Part shown: piece after piece, positions 1 to 5,053 of the stretch | Layout: the number at the start of each line of letters is the position of its first letter | Position numbering within the stretch: the first letter of the stretch is position 1 | Assembly (NCBI GenBank): GCA_019136335.1 | Contig: JAGVUK010000180.1 | Span: 1-7,262, forward strand | From: Methanomicrobiales archaeon | GTDB taxonomy: Archaea; Halobacteriota; Methanomicrobia; Methanomicrobiales; Methanoculleaceae | Direction: 5' to 3' | DNA: 7,262 bases | Made by a program: the position numbers and the translations under genes | Notes under the pieces: generated by a model | Told to the model about the DNA's origin: nothing | Seen by the model: only the letters and a program-made list of their open reading frames with translations | Database searches by the model: none

Positions 1-90
1 AAGGGCCGGGAAGGGCCGGGAAGGGCCGGGAAGGATCGAGAAAGATCAGCAAAGATCAGGAAAGGACCGGCAAGACCCGGCCAGAACCTG
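1..90. repeat. Degenerate 10-bp tandem repeat, G-rich on the + strand, continuing past the left edge
   Basis: Three perfect copies of aagggccggg occupy 1-30. They are followed in exact 10-bp register by aaggatcgag, aaagatcagc, aaagatcagg, aaaggaccgg, caagacccgg and ccagaacctg, so the unit decays from left to right. Every early unit starts with AA, and three GATC sites recur exactly 10 bp apart (34-37, 44-47, 54-57). The perfect copies give six GGG runs separated by alternating 2-base CC and AA spacers, which meets the usual pattern for an intramolecular G-quadruplex on the + strand. GGCC is also self-complementary, so hairpins could compete. The array lies in the noncoding region downstream of purF. 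Its total copy number cannot be known because it is cut by the window edge. Confidence 0.9.
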
Positions 91-213
91 GCTCCCCGGG
101 GGATCTCTCCGCGTATCGAGATTGAGCCGCGAAAAGGGAGAGCAGGCGCGGGCACCGCCGGGAGCCCCCCCGCCCACCGGGAACGGGAAGCGCCCCGCCG
201 GCACCTGCACAGG
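91..213. other. Noncoding region downstream of purF
   Basis: This GC-rich stretch lies between the decaying repeat and the purF stop codon. I see no credible gene here: the frames that cross it are open only because of the base composition and lack a recognisable protein. Read in the purF direction it has only a short run of four T residues (complement of 135-138), which is at best a weak archaeal terminator. I found no convincing long inverted repeat. Confidence 0.6.
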
Positions 214-1632
214 CTACGACGTCTGCTGCTTCCCGAAGGTCGAGAGGTTGGACTGGTGCGTGCCGGCCACGTAGTCCACGGCACAGTGGCAGCTCTTCTC
301 CCCGTGGATCTCCACCGGGTAGCACCCGGTCAGGCACCCGGTGCAGAGGTCGCGCTCGCCGCACCCGATCGCGCCCATCAGGTCCTCAAGCGGTATGTAG
401 GTGAGCGATGTCGCCCCGATGCTCTCCCGGACCGCCTCGACGTCCCTGCTGCTCGCGATCAGTTCCGTGCGGGTGGGCATATCCACACCGAGGTAACAGG
501 GGGCGATGATCGCCGGAGAGCCGACCCGGAGGTGGATCTCCTTTGCCCCCGCCTCGCGGATCATGTTCACGATCCGCCGCGACGTCGTCCCCCGGACGAT
601 GCTGTCGTCGACGAGGATCACCCGCCGGTCCTTGAGGTTCCTGCGGACGGTGTTGAGCTTGATCCGGACCGCCCGCTCCCGCTGCTGCTGGGTCGGCATG
701 ATGAACGTCCGACCCATGTAACGGTTCTTCATCAGCCCCTCGACAAACGGGATGCCGGACCGTTCGGCGTAGCCGGCGGCGTAGGCGGTCCCGGAGTCGG
801 GGACCGGGCAGACGATCTCGCCCTCGTAGAGTTTCTGCCCGATCCGGCGCCGCACGTCGTAGACCAGCGTCCCGTCGATGACCGAGTCGGCGCGGGCGAA
901 GTAGATGTACTCGAAGATGCAGTGCGCCCGCCGGTTCGCGGTCGCGATCTGGATCGAGGAGAGCCCGTGTTCGTCGATCCGGACGAGTTCTCCCGGCCGC
1001 ACGTCCCGGACGAGCGTGCCGTCCAGCGCATCGATCGCCACGCTCTCCGAGGCGACGATGTACCCCTGGTCGATCCTCCCGATACAGAGCGGTTTGATGC
1101 CGAGCGGGTCGCGGAAGGCGTAGATGGTCCCGTTTAACAGCGCGACGGCGGCATAGGAGCCCCGCAGGCGCCGCATGCAGAGCCGGACGGCGTCCTCCAT
1201 GCTTTTTGAGGTCCGGAGCGCTTCGGCGATGAGGTTCCCGATGATCTCGGTGTCGGTCGTCGTGCAGAAGATCTGCCCCCGGCGCTCGTACTCCTCCCGG
1301 AGTTCGGCCGTGTTGACCAGGTTGCCGTTGTGGGCGATCGCGAGGTTGAGCCCCTGGTACCGGAAGTTGAACGGCTGGACGTTCTCCGGCACCTTCGACC
1401 CGGTCGTCGGGTAGCGGACGTGGCCGATCCCGACGTTGCCCCGCAGTCCCTGCAGGGTGTGGCTGTTGAAGACCTCGGCAACGAGCCCCTGCGCCTTGTG
1501 CGTGTACAGGGTCGTGCCTTCAAAAGTAGAGATCCCCGCGCTCTCCTGCCCCCGGTGCTGGAGAGCGTACAGGGCATAGTACAGCGGAAAAGAGACACCG
1601 CCAGCATCGACGATGCCAACGATACCACACAT
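214..1632 (-). CDS. purF: Amidophosphoribosyltransferase (glutamine PRPP amidotransferase), Fe-S type
   Basis: The enzyme catalyses the first committed step of de novo purine synthesis, making 5-phosphoribosylamine from PRPP and glutamine in the cytosol. The 472-residue protein begins MCGIVGIVDA, so Cys2 would be the N-terminal nucleophile once Met is removed, and there is no propeptide. The class II glutaminase half shows GHVRYPTTG (70-78), AHNGNL (100-105) and TTTDTE (124-129). The phosphoribosyltransferase half has the PRPP loop VILVDDSIVRGTT (338-350). Cys238, Cys379 and the CTGC pair Cys430/Cys433 match the positions of the four [4Fe-4S] ligands of the Bacillus-type enzyme, so a structural, oxygen-labile cluster is expected. 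The start is fixed by the MCGI motif. It lies 9 bases after the rpl37e stop with only a weak GGAT-like ribosome site, suggesting translation coupled to the operon upstream. The C-terminal tail has extra cysteines (424, 437, 448, 450). Confidence 0.97.
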   Translation of the reverse strand: MCGIVGIVDAGGVSFPLYYALYALQHRGQESAGISTFEGTTLYTHKAQGLVAEVFNSHTLQGLRGNVGIGHVRYPTTGSKVPENVQPFNFRYQGLNLAIAHNGNLVNTAELREEYERRGQIFCTTTDTEIIGNLIAEALRTSKSMEDAVRLCMRRLRGSYAAVALLNGTIYAFRDPLGIKPLCIGRIDQGYIVASESVAIDALDGTLVRDVRPGELVRIDEHGLSSIQIATANRRAHCIFEYIYFARADSVIDGTLVYDVRRRIGQKLYEGEIVCPVPDSGTAYAAGYAERSGIPFVEGLMKNRYMGRTFIMPTQQQRERAVRIKLNTVRRNLKDRRVILVDDSIVRGTTSRRIVNMIREAGAKEIHLRVGSPAIIAPCYLGVDMPTRTELIASSRDVEAVRESIGATSLTYIPLEDLMGAIGCGERDLCTGCLTGCYPVEIHGEKSCHCAVDYVAGTHQSNLSTFGKQQTS

Positions 1633-1641
1633 GATCCAGCT

Positions 1642-1824
1642 CTAATGCGTCGGTACCTTTGCCTTCTTCTCCGTCCAGCGGTAACTGCGGATCCTCGGGC
1701 TCCTGCCGAACCCGCAGGACGCACAGACCTTGTGCTGTGCGTGGAACGATATCTTGCCGCAACGCCTGCAGGCGATATGGGTGCGCTTCTGCCGTTTGCC
1801 CATCGAGGGTGTGCCTTTTGACAT
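1642..1824 (-). CDS. rpl37e: Large-subunit ribosomal protein L37e (eL37)
   Basis: This is a small, basic, zinc-binding protein of the large ribosomal subunit, found in archaea and eukaryotes but not bacteria. The 60-residue sequence begins MSKGTPSMGKRQKRTH and carries two CxxC knuckles, Cys19/Cys22 (CRRC) and Cys34/Cys37 (CASC). These form the zinc site, followed by the family-typical SYRW segment (47-50). The length is usual for the archaeal family. The start at Met1 rather than Met8 is supported by a strong AGGTGA ribosome-binding site 6 bases upstream. The gene sits 14 bases after the lsm stop and 9 bases before purF, so the three are almost certainly one transcript. The lsm-L37e pairing is a widely conserved archaeal arrangement. 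Confidence 0.96.
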   Translation of the reverse strand: MSKGTPSMGKRQKRTHIACRRCGKISFHAQHKVCASCGFGRSPRIRSYRWTEKKAKVPTH

Positions 1825-1830
1825 GAACTC

Positions 1831-1836
1831 TCACCT
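1831..1836 (-). promoter_or_regulatory. Ribosome-binding site of rpl37e
   Basis: The minus strand reads AGGTGA here, a near-perfect match to the complement of the archaeal 16S rRNA tail, 6 bases before the ATG at 1824. It favours the upstream of the two possible Met starts and lets L37e be translated at a high rate independently of lsm. Confidence 0.8.
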
Positions 1837-1838
1837 AC

Positions 1839-2066
1839 TCATTCAACTGAAGGGGTTATGTAAATTACGTTGTCGCCGCGGACGATCAGCGTGCCGAGTT
1901 TCTGCGCCGTGCCGCCGGTTTCTTCTTCTGCCTTATCCAATACCAGATTCATGTGAACGTCGTATCCCTGGAGGATCCCCCGGATCTCCCTTCCACCTTT
2001 GAGGCTGATGATGACGGGCTGACGATTCAGTACCTGATCTAAAATATCCAACGGTCTTGGCGTCAT
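1839..2066 (-). CDS. lsm: Archaeal Sm-like protein (LSm/SmAP1), RNA-binding ring protein
   Basis: Archaeal LSm proteins form homomeric (usually heptameric) rings that bind U-rich RNA and are linked to tRNA and small-RNA metabolism, related to eukaryotic Sm proteins and bacterial Hfq. The 75-residue protein is essentially one Sm fold. The Sm1 motif covers roughly residues 15-45, with GYDVHMNLVLD (34-44), where Asp36, His38 and Asn40 line the base-binding pocket. The Sm2 motif is IVRGDNVIYI (61-70), with Arg63, Gly64 and Asp65. Length and motifs are typical. The gene is the first of the lsm-rpl37e-purF operon. Its ATG lies just downstream of an AT-rich box near 2099-2107, with AGGGTAAT close to the start as a possible imperfect ribosome site. 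The leader is probably only about 10 bases. Confidence 0.95.
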   Translation of the reverse strand: MTPRPLDILDQVLNRQPVIISLKGGREIRGILQGYDVHMNLVLDKAEEETGGTAQKLGTLIVRGDNVIYITPSVE

Positions 2067-2098
2067 ATGATTACCCTGTGCCGTCCTTTCTGGAGTAA

Positions 2099-2108
2099 TA
2101 TATTTGAG
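2099..2108 (-). promoter_or_regulatory. Probable TATA box of the lsm-rpl37e-purF operon
   Basis: On the minus strand this reads CAAATATATT, a good archaeal TATA-box match in an otherwise GC-rich genome. A start site about 25 bases downstream would fall near 2076-2078, around 10 bases before the lsm ATG. Assigned from pattern and spacing only. Confidence 0.6.
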
Positions 2109-2119
2109 TGAGGAAGCTA

Positions 2120-2130
2120 CTTAAATATAA
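2120..2130 (+). promoter_or_regulatory. Probable TATA box of the PUA-protein gene
   Basis: The plus strand reads CTTAAATATAA. A transcription start about 25 bases downstream would lie near 2150, leaving a leader of roughly 25 bases that contains the GAGGT ribosome site at 2161-2165. The box lies about 20 bases from the opposing lsm box, so the two divergent promoters share a compact region of about 108 bases. Confidence 0.6.
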
Positions 2131-2160
2131 CCGCACTGTTGCGGGGAGCAATCCGCCCCC

Positions 2161-2165
2161 GAGGT
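2161..2165 (+). promoter_or_regulatory. Ribosome-binding site that sets the PUA-protein start
   Basis: GAGGT lies 9 bases before the ATG at 2175. It supports that start over the in-frame TTG at 2139, which would place this site inside the coding region. Confidence 0.65.
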
Positions 2166-2174
2166 CAGGGTTCC

Positions 2175-2672
2175 ATGCCGAAGTTCACCGTAAAAAAACG
2201 CCATGTCATCAGGAAAACGCAGATAGCCGGGCTTCTCGACCGACTTAGCGGCGAGATCGGTCCGTCGGCCGAACAGTTCCGGTCCGACCGGATCGAGCGG
2301 GTGGAGACGGATGCCCCCGTCGAGGTCTACCTTGTCGATAAAAAACCGCTCCTGATGGCCTCCGGGGACTGGGCTTTCCCCACCCTGCGGGGCCTCATCG
2401 AGCACCCGCTCCCCGAGCGGCGGGTGGTGGTCGATGCCGGCGCGGTCAGGTTCGTTGTAAACGGCGCGGACATCATGCGCCCCGGGATCATATCGATCTC
2501 GCCGGACGTCCGGGAGGGGCGCCCGGTGCAGGTCGTCGAGGAGCGCTACGGGAAACCGCTCGCTGTCGGGGTTGCGCTCTCTGACGCCGCCGATATGGAG
2601 CGGCAGGAGAAGGGCAAGTCGGTCAGGAGCCTCCACTATGTCGGGGACGATCTCTGGAATCTTGAGATCTGA
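2175..2672 (+). CDS. PUA-domain RNA-binding protein, MCT-1/Tma20-like archaeal family
   Basis: The 165-residue protein matches the archaeal family related to eukaryotic MCT-1/Tma20, ribosome-associated proteins with a C-terminal PUA domain; its exact archaeal role is not established. The N-terminal part (about 1-75) begins MPKFTVKKRHVIRK and contains VYLVDKKPLLM (51-61). The PUA domain covers about 83-160, with RVVVDAGAVRFVVNGADIMR (83-102), the PGI turn (103-105), the KPLAVGVALSDA stretch (127-138) and the closing GKSVRSLHYVGDDLW (147-161). I chose the ATG at 2175 because GAGGT at 2161-2165 lies 9 bases upstream. A TTG at 2139 would add 12 residues unlike the family. The gene is transcribed divergently from lsm and ends 50 bases before sepF, which seems to have its own promoter. 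Confidence 0.9.
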   Translation: MPKFTVKKRHVIRKTQIAGLLDRLSGEIGPSAEQFRSDRIERVETDAPVEVYLVDKKPLLMASGDWAFPTLRGLIEHPLPERRVVVDAGAVRFVVNGADIMRPGIISISPDVREGRPVQVVEERYGKPLAVGVALSDAADMERQEKGKSVRSLHYVGDDLWNLEI

Positions 2673-2691
2673 CGCGGAAATCAAAAGATAC

Positions 2692-2702
2692 TATTAAATA
2701 AA
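2692..2702 (+). promoter_or_regulatory. Probable TATA box of sepF-zpr1, implying a leaderless transcript
   Basis: TATTAAATAAA lies about 25 bases before the sepF ATG at 2723. With the usual archaeal TATA-to-start spacing, transcription would begin at or within a few bases of the ATG. The bases between are pyrimidine-rich with no ribosome-binding site, which fits a leaderless mRNA. Confidence 0.6.
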
Positions 2703-2722
2703 ATTCTTCCCTCATTTTTTCT

Positions 2723-3100
2723 ATGGTTAAAAAGCTCTTTGACAGCATCCTCGGTAAAAGCCCCGTCAGGGATCAGGACGAATACATGGAGCTCGACCTC
2801 GCCTCCTACGAGAGTGCGACCGAAGAAGAGCCGGCATCCATGTATATCAAGATCGCCACCATCGCCGACCTCAAGGATACCCCCCGTGTCAAAGACGAGG
2901 TCTACAACGGCAACATCGTCATCGTCGACATCGGGCGGCTGAAGATGGACAAGGTGACGTTCGAGCGGGTCTTAAAGGACCTCCGCGACGTGGCAAAGGA
3001 CGTGAACGGCGACATCGTCGGTCTCGGCGAGCAGAAGTACGTCGTCATCACGCCGATGTCCGTCAAGGTCTCCCGCGAGAAGATCGGCGGGGGCCTGTAG
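2723..3100 (+). CDS. sepF: Archaeal SepF, membrane anchor for FtsZ (DUF552 family)
   Basis: SepF tethers FtsZ filaments to the inner face of the cytoplasmic membrane during division; in archaea with FtsZ it takes the place of bacterial FtsA. The 125-residue protein begins with a short amphipathic stretch, MVKKLFDSILGK (1-12), consistent with the membrane-targeting helix. An acidic linker follows (about 17-37, rich in Asp/Glu). The globular core (about 40-118) contains MYIKIATIADLKD (40-52), NGNIVIVDIGRL (62-73), the helix DKVTFERVLKDLRDVAKDVNGDIVGL (76-101) and the final strand YVVITPMSVKV (106-116). Length and order fit archaeal SepF. The start has no ribosome site and a TATA-like box at about -25, so it is probably leaderless. 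The stop codon overlaps the GTG start of zpr1 by one base. No ftsZ gene lies in this window. Confidence 0.92.
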   Translation: MVKKLFDSILGKSPVRDQDEYMELDLASYESATEEEPASMYIKIATIADLKDTPRVKDEVYNGNIVIVDIGRLKMDKVTFERVLKDLRDVAKDVNGDIVGLGEQKYVVITPMSVKVSREKIGGGL

Positions 3101-3627
3101 TGCGGGAGACCAGCCCGGGAACCTGCCCGGCGTGCGGGGCCGGGATCCAGATCGTGCACCACCGCATCGATATCCCCCACTTCCCCGATCTCCTGCTCGT
3201 CGCGATCGCCTGCGACGCCTGCGGCTACCGGCACACCGACACCATCATCCTCGGGGAGCACGACCCCGTCCGGTGGACGGTGCGGGTCGAGGAGCCCGGC
3301 GACCTCGCCACCCGGGTGGTGCGGAGCACGACGGGGACGATCCGGATCCCGGAACTCGGGCTCGCGGTCGAGCCCGGGACCGCCTGCGAAGGGTTCGTCA
3401 CCAACGTCGAGGGGGTCCTCTCCCGCTTCGAGCAGGCGGTGGCGACCATCCTCGCGAACCCCGAGAGCGACGACGAACTGGCCGCCGCGCTCCGGATGCA
3501 GGAGACGCTCGCCGCCGCACGGGAGGTGGCCTTCCCCTTCACGGTCGTCCTCGAGGACCCCGCCGGGAACAGCGCGCTCGTCGGTGAGAAGGCCGAAAAG
3601 GTGCCCCTCGATCGGAGCGAAGCCTGA
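3100..3627 (+). CDS. ZPR1-type zinc finger protein
   Basis: This 175-residue protein belongs to the archaeal ZPR1-related family, a single-module relative of eukaryotic ZPR1, which binds the translation factor eEF1A. The archaeal function is not firmly known. The zinc finger is near the N terminus: CPAC (Cys9/Cys12) and, 25 residues later, CDAC (Cys38/Cys41) followed by GYR. The family-typical HHRIDIPHFPDLLL segment (20-33) lies between them. The rest (about 55-165) matches the beta-rich ZPR1 domain, with VVRSTTGTIRIPELGLAVEPG (73-93), TNVEGVLSRFEQAV (101-114) and FTVVLEDPAGNSAL (147-160). The GTG start overlaps the sepF stop in TAGTG, indicating coupled translation. The gene ends just before a T-run terminator. 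The C-terminal half of the chain is typical in length for archaea. Confidence 0.9.
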   Translation: MRETSPGTCPACGAGIQIVHHRIDIPHFPDLLLVAIACDACGYRHTDTIILGEHDPVRWTVRVEEPGDLATRVVRSTTGTIRIPELGLAVEPGTACEGFVTNVEGVLSRFEQAVATILANPESDDELAAALRMQETLAAAREVAFPFTVVLEDPAGNSALVGEKAEKVPLDRSEA

Positions 3628-3628
3628 A

Positions 3629-3642
3629 TTTCTCTTTTTTCT
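3629..3642 (+). terminator. T-run terminator after zpr1
   Basis: A pyrimidine stretch containing six consecutive T residues (3635-3640) begins two bases after the zpr1 stop. Archaeal RNA polymerase commonly terminates at such T-tracts without a hairpin. It probably ends the sepF-zpr1 transcript before the small downstream gene. Confidence 0.6.
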
Positions 3643-3653
3643 CCAGCAGAGGG

Positions 3654-3667
3654 TTAATCTAAAATAG
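3654..3667 (+). promoter_or_regulatory. Possible promoter of the small hypothetical gene
   Basis: TTAATCTAAAATAG is an AT-rich island in GC-rich surroundings, 35-48 bases before the ATG at 3702. A start site near 3688-3690 would give a short leader that just includes the GGGTGA ribosome site. It is a weaker TATA match than the others in this window. Confidence 0.4.
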
Positions 3668-3690
3668 GACCTCCCCCCATACCCGGCGCC

Positions 3691-3696
3691 GGGTGA
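3691..3696 (+). promoter_or_regulatory. Ribosome-binding site that sets the start of the 78-residue gene
   Basis: GGGTGA lies 5 bases before the ATG at 3702. Because it overlaps the alternative in-frame GTG at 3693, it argues for the ATG as the true start. Confidence 0.6.
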
Positions 3697-3701
3697 AAAG
3701 A

Positions 3702-3938
3702 ATGGCACGAACGATATCTGTGCTGAAGTGGGAGAGCGAACAGGACGTCGATAACGCCATCCGCGACATCAGGGCGGAGATGGACCAGAAGGGGGGGCTC
3801 ACCAAGGATACCGAACGGGCGATGCAGCACTCGTTCCAGGTGGCCGATCCCGACCTCATGAACTACTTCCTGCGGACGGTCAGGGAGCAGGTCCCGGGGG
3901 CGCTGCACTACTTTGAGGAGCGCGGCGGCGGGGCGTGA
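3702..3938 (+). CDS. Small hypothetical protein, 78 residues, family not recognised
   Basis: I do not recognise this protein. From the ATG at 3702 it is 78 residues, MARTISVLKWESEQDVDNAI at the N terminus and HYFEERGGGA at the end. It has no signal peptide, membrane segment or cysteine. It looks mostly helical: a charged stretch from about 11 to 30 (ESEQDVDNAIRDIRAEMDQK), a GG break at 31-32, and two further probable helices (35-46 and 50-63, the latter DLMNYFLRTVREQV). Evidence that it is real is an upstream GGGTGA site, an AT-rich promoter-like island, placement between a terminator and a convergent gene, and the absence of a better frame on either strand. A GTG at 3693 would add three residues. 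It could be a lineage-specific protein of methanogens. No function is proposed. Confidence 0.7.
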   Translation: MARTISVLKWESEQDVDNAIRDIRAEMDQKGGLTKDTERAMQHSFQVADPDLMNYFLRTVREQVPGALHYFEERGGGA

Positions 3939-4060
3939 GTAGCGGGGCGAGCGACGGCCCGTAGGGCTGCGCGTGCGGCCGGCGTGAGGGTGAGCGTTGC
4001 GGATAGCGCCGCATGGGCACCCGGCACGCAAAAATCAGAAGACGAGAGGGACCCTTGCAA
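3939..4060. other. Intergenic region between convergent genes, with a small hairpin
   Basis: This 122-base GC-rich gap separates the 3' ends of the small hypothetical gene and purM. It contains two short inverted repeats: GCCC-gta-GGGC at 3957-3967 and TGCGG-atagcg-CCGCA at 3998-4013. There is no strong T-run in the rightward direction. The stems are short enough to arise by chance in GC-rich DNA, so a terminator or RNA role is only a possibility. Confidence 0.5.
4028..4036 (-). terminator. Possible weak T-run terminator of lysC-purM
   Basis: Read leftward, GATTTTTGC with five T residues (complement of 4030-4034) lies about 26 bases after the purM stop. This is a plausible but short archaeal T-tract terminator. 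Confidence 0.35.
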
Positions 4061-5053
4061 TCATCGGATCTCGACGCCCTCGAGCCGGACCCCGGGCTCC
4101 TCCGTCACCTCGCCGACCACCCGGGCGCCGGGGACGATCGATCGGATCGCGGCCACGCTCTCCTCCGGGGCGACGAACGCGTAGCCCATGCCCATGTTGA
4201 AGGTGCGGTACATCTCCCCATCGCCGATGCCGCCGGTCTCCTGCAGCCAGCGGAAGATGGCCGGGACCTCGAGCGGGTCGGTGAGGGAGAACCCGTATCC
4301 CGAGAGCCTCCCGAAGTTCAGGAGACCGCCGCCGGTGATGTGGCACATCCCGTGGACGGCGCAGGCCTCCGTCACCTGGAGCACCTCGGCATAGATCCGG
4401 GTCGGCGTCAGGAGTTCTTCCCCGAGGGTCTTCCCGTTGGAGAGGCGCGTGTCGTAGGACGCGTGCTTCTCGACGACCCTGCGGGCGAGCGTTAAACCGT
4501 TGCTATGGATGCCGCTTGACGGGACGCCGACGATCACGTCGCCGGGGACGATCGATTCACCAGTGACGACCTTCTCCTTCTTCTGGACCCCAAGGCACGT
4601 CCCCGCGAGGTCGAGGCCGTTCACGAGCCCCCGGAGGGTCGCGGTCTCGCCGCCGACGATGTTCATGTTCGCCTGCCGGGCGCCTTCGTTCAAACCCTGC
4701 CCGATCTGGGCCATCTTCTCGACCGAGAGGGCGTCGGTCGCTATGTAGTCGACGAACGCCACGGGTTCGAGGTTCATCACGTAGAGGTCGTTGACGTTCA
4801 TCGCGATGCAGTCGATCCCGACCGTCCGCCAGTCATGGAGCGCATCGGCGACGAGCATCTTCGTGCCGACGCCGTCGACCGCGAGCGCGAGGACGAACGG
4901 CCCGCAGTCGATCAGCCCGGCAAAGTGCCCGACCTTCCCGAGCATCGGGAACGTGCCGGTCCTCCGGTAGGTGAGGGTCTCGATCAGCGCCCGCACCGCC
5001 CGGGCCTCGAGGTCGATATCGACCCCCGCCTCGCGGTAGGTATGTTCAGTCAT
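4061..5053 (-). CDS. purM: Phosphoribosylformylglycinamidine cyclo-ligase (AIR synthetase)
   Basis: PurM uses ATP to close formylglycinamidine ribotide into aminoimidazole ribotide, a middle step of purine synthesis. The 330-residue protein shows the family landmarks in order: GVDIDLEARAVRAL (10-23), the VDGVGTK loop (59-65), GIDCIAMNVNDL (79-90) followed by EPVAFVDYIAT (96-106), GGETA (134-138), GDVIVGVPSSGIHSNG (171-186), and HITGGGLLNFGRL (238-250) in the C-terminal half. Length is normal for the family. The ATG overlaps the end of lysC by 8 bases, with GGAGAA (complement of 5059-5064) 5 bases upstream, so it is translated from the lysC message. It is transcribed separately from purF, although both serve the same pathway. 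The related PurL can share some motifs, but the length and the VDGVGTK and HITGGG motifs point to PurM. Confidence 0.97.
   Translation of the reverse strand: MTEHTYREAGVDIDLEARAVRALIETLTYRRTGTFPMLGKVGHFAGLIDCGPFVLALAVDGVGTKMLVADALHDWRTVGIDCIAMNVNDLYVMNLEPVAFVDYIATDALSVEKMAQIGQGLNEGARQANMNIVGGETATLRGLVNGLDLAGTCLGVQKKEKVVTGESIVPGDVIVGVPSSGIHSNGLTLARRVVEKHASYDTRLSNGKTLGEELLTPTRIYAEVLQVTEACAVHGMCHITGGGLLNFGRLSGYGFSLTDPLEVPAIFRWLQETGGIGDGEMYRTFNMGMGYAFVAPEESVAAIRSIVPGARVVGEVTEEPGVRLEGVEIR

Noticed and set aside
1..30. Protein-coding repeat encoded by the decamer
   Set aside because: A 10-base unit shifts frame every copy, and the decayed copies do not preserve any one reading frame pattern or link to a credible gene.
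1..90. CRISPR array at the left edge
   Set aside because: The units are 10 bases long and directly abutting, with no spacers between repeats.
1..1137. A long rightward reading frame open from the left edge across most of purF (a 293-residue frame begins at 256)
   Set aside because: It lies antisense to a clear purF, is very rich in Arg, Asp and Pro as expected for a shadow frame in GC-rich DNA, and resembles no family I know. Its open length follows from the codon bias of purF.
2139..2174. Twelve-residue N-terminal extension of the PUA protein from a TTG codon
   Set aside because: The GAGGT site at 2161-2165 fits the ATG at 2175, and the family normally begins near the MPKF segment.
3957..3967. 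Intrinsic hairpin terminator of bacterial type
   Set aside because: The stem is only 4 base pairs and no T-run follows it on either strand.
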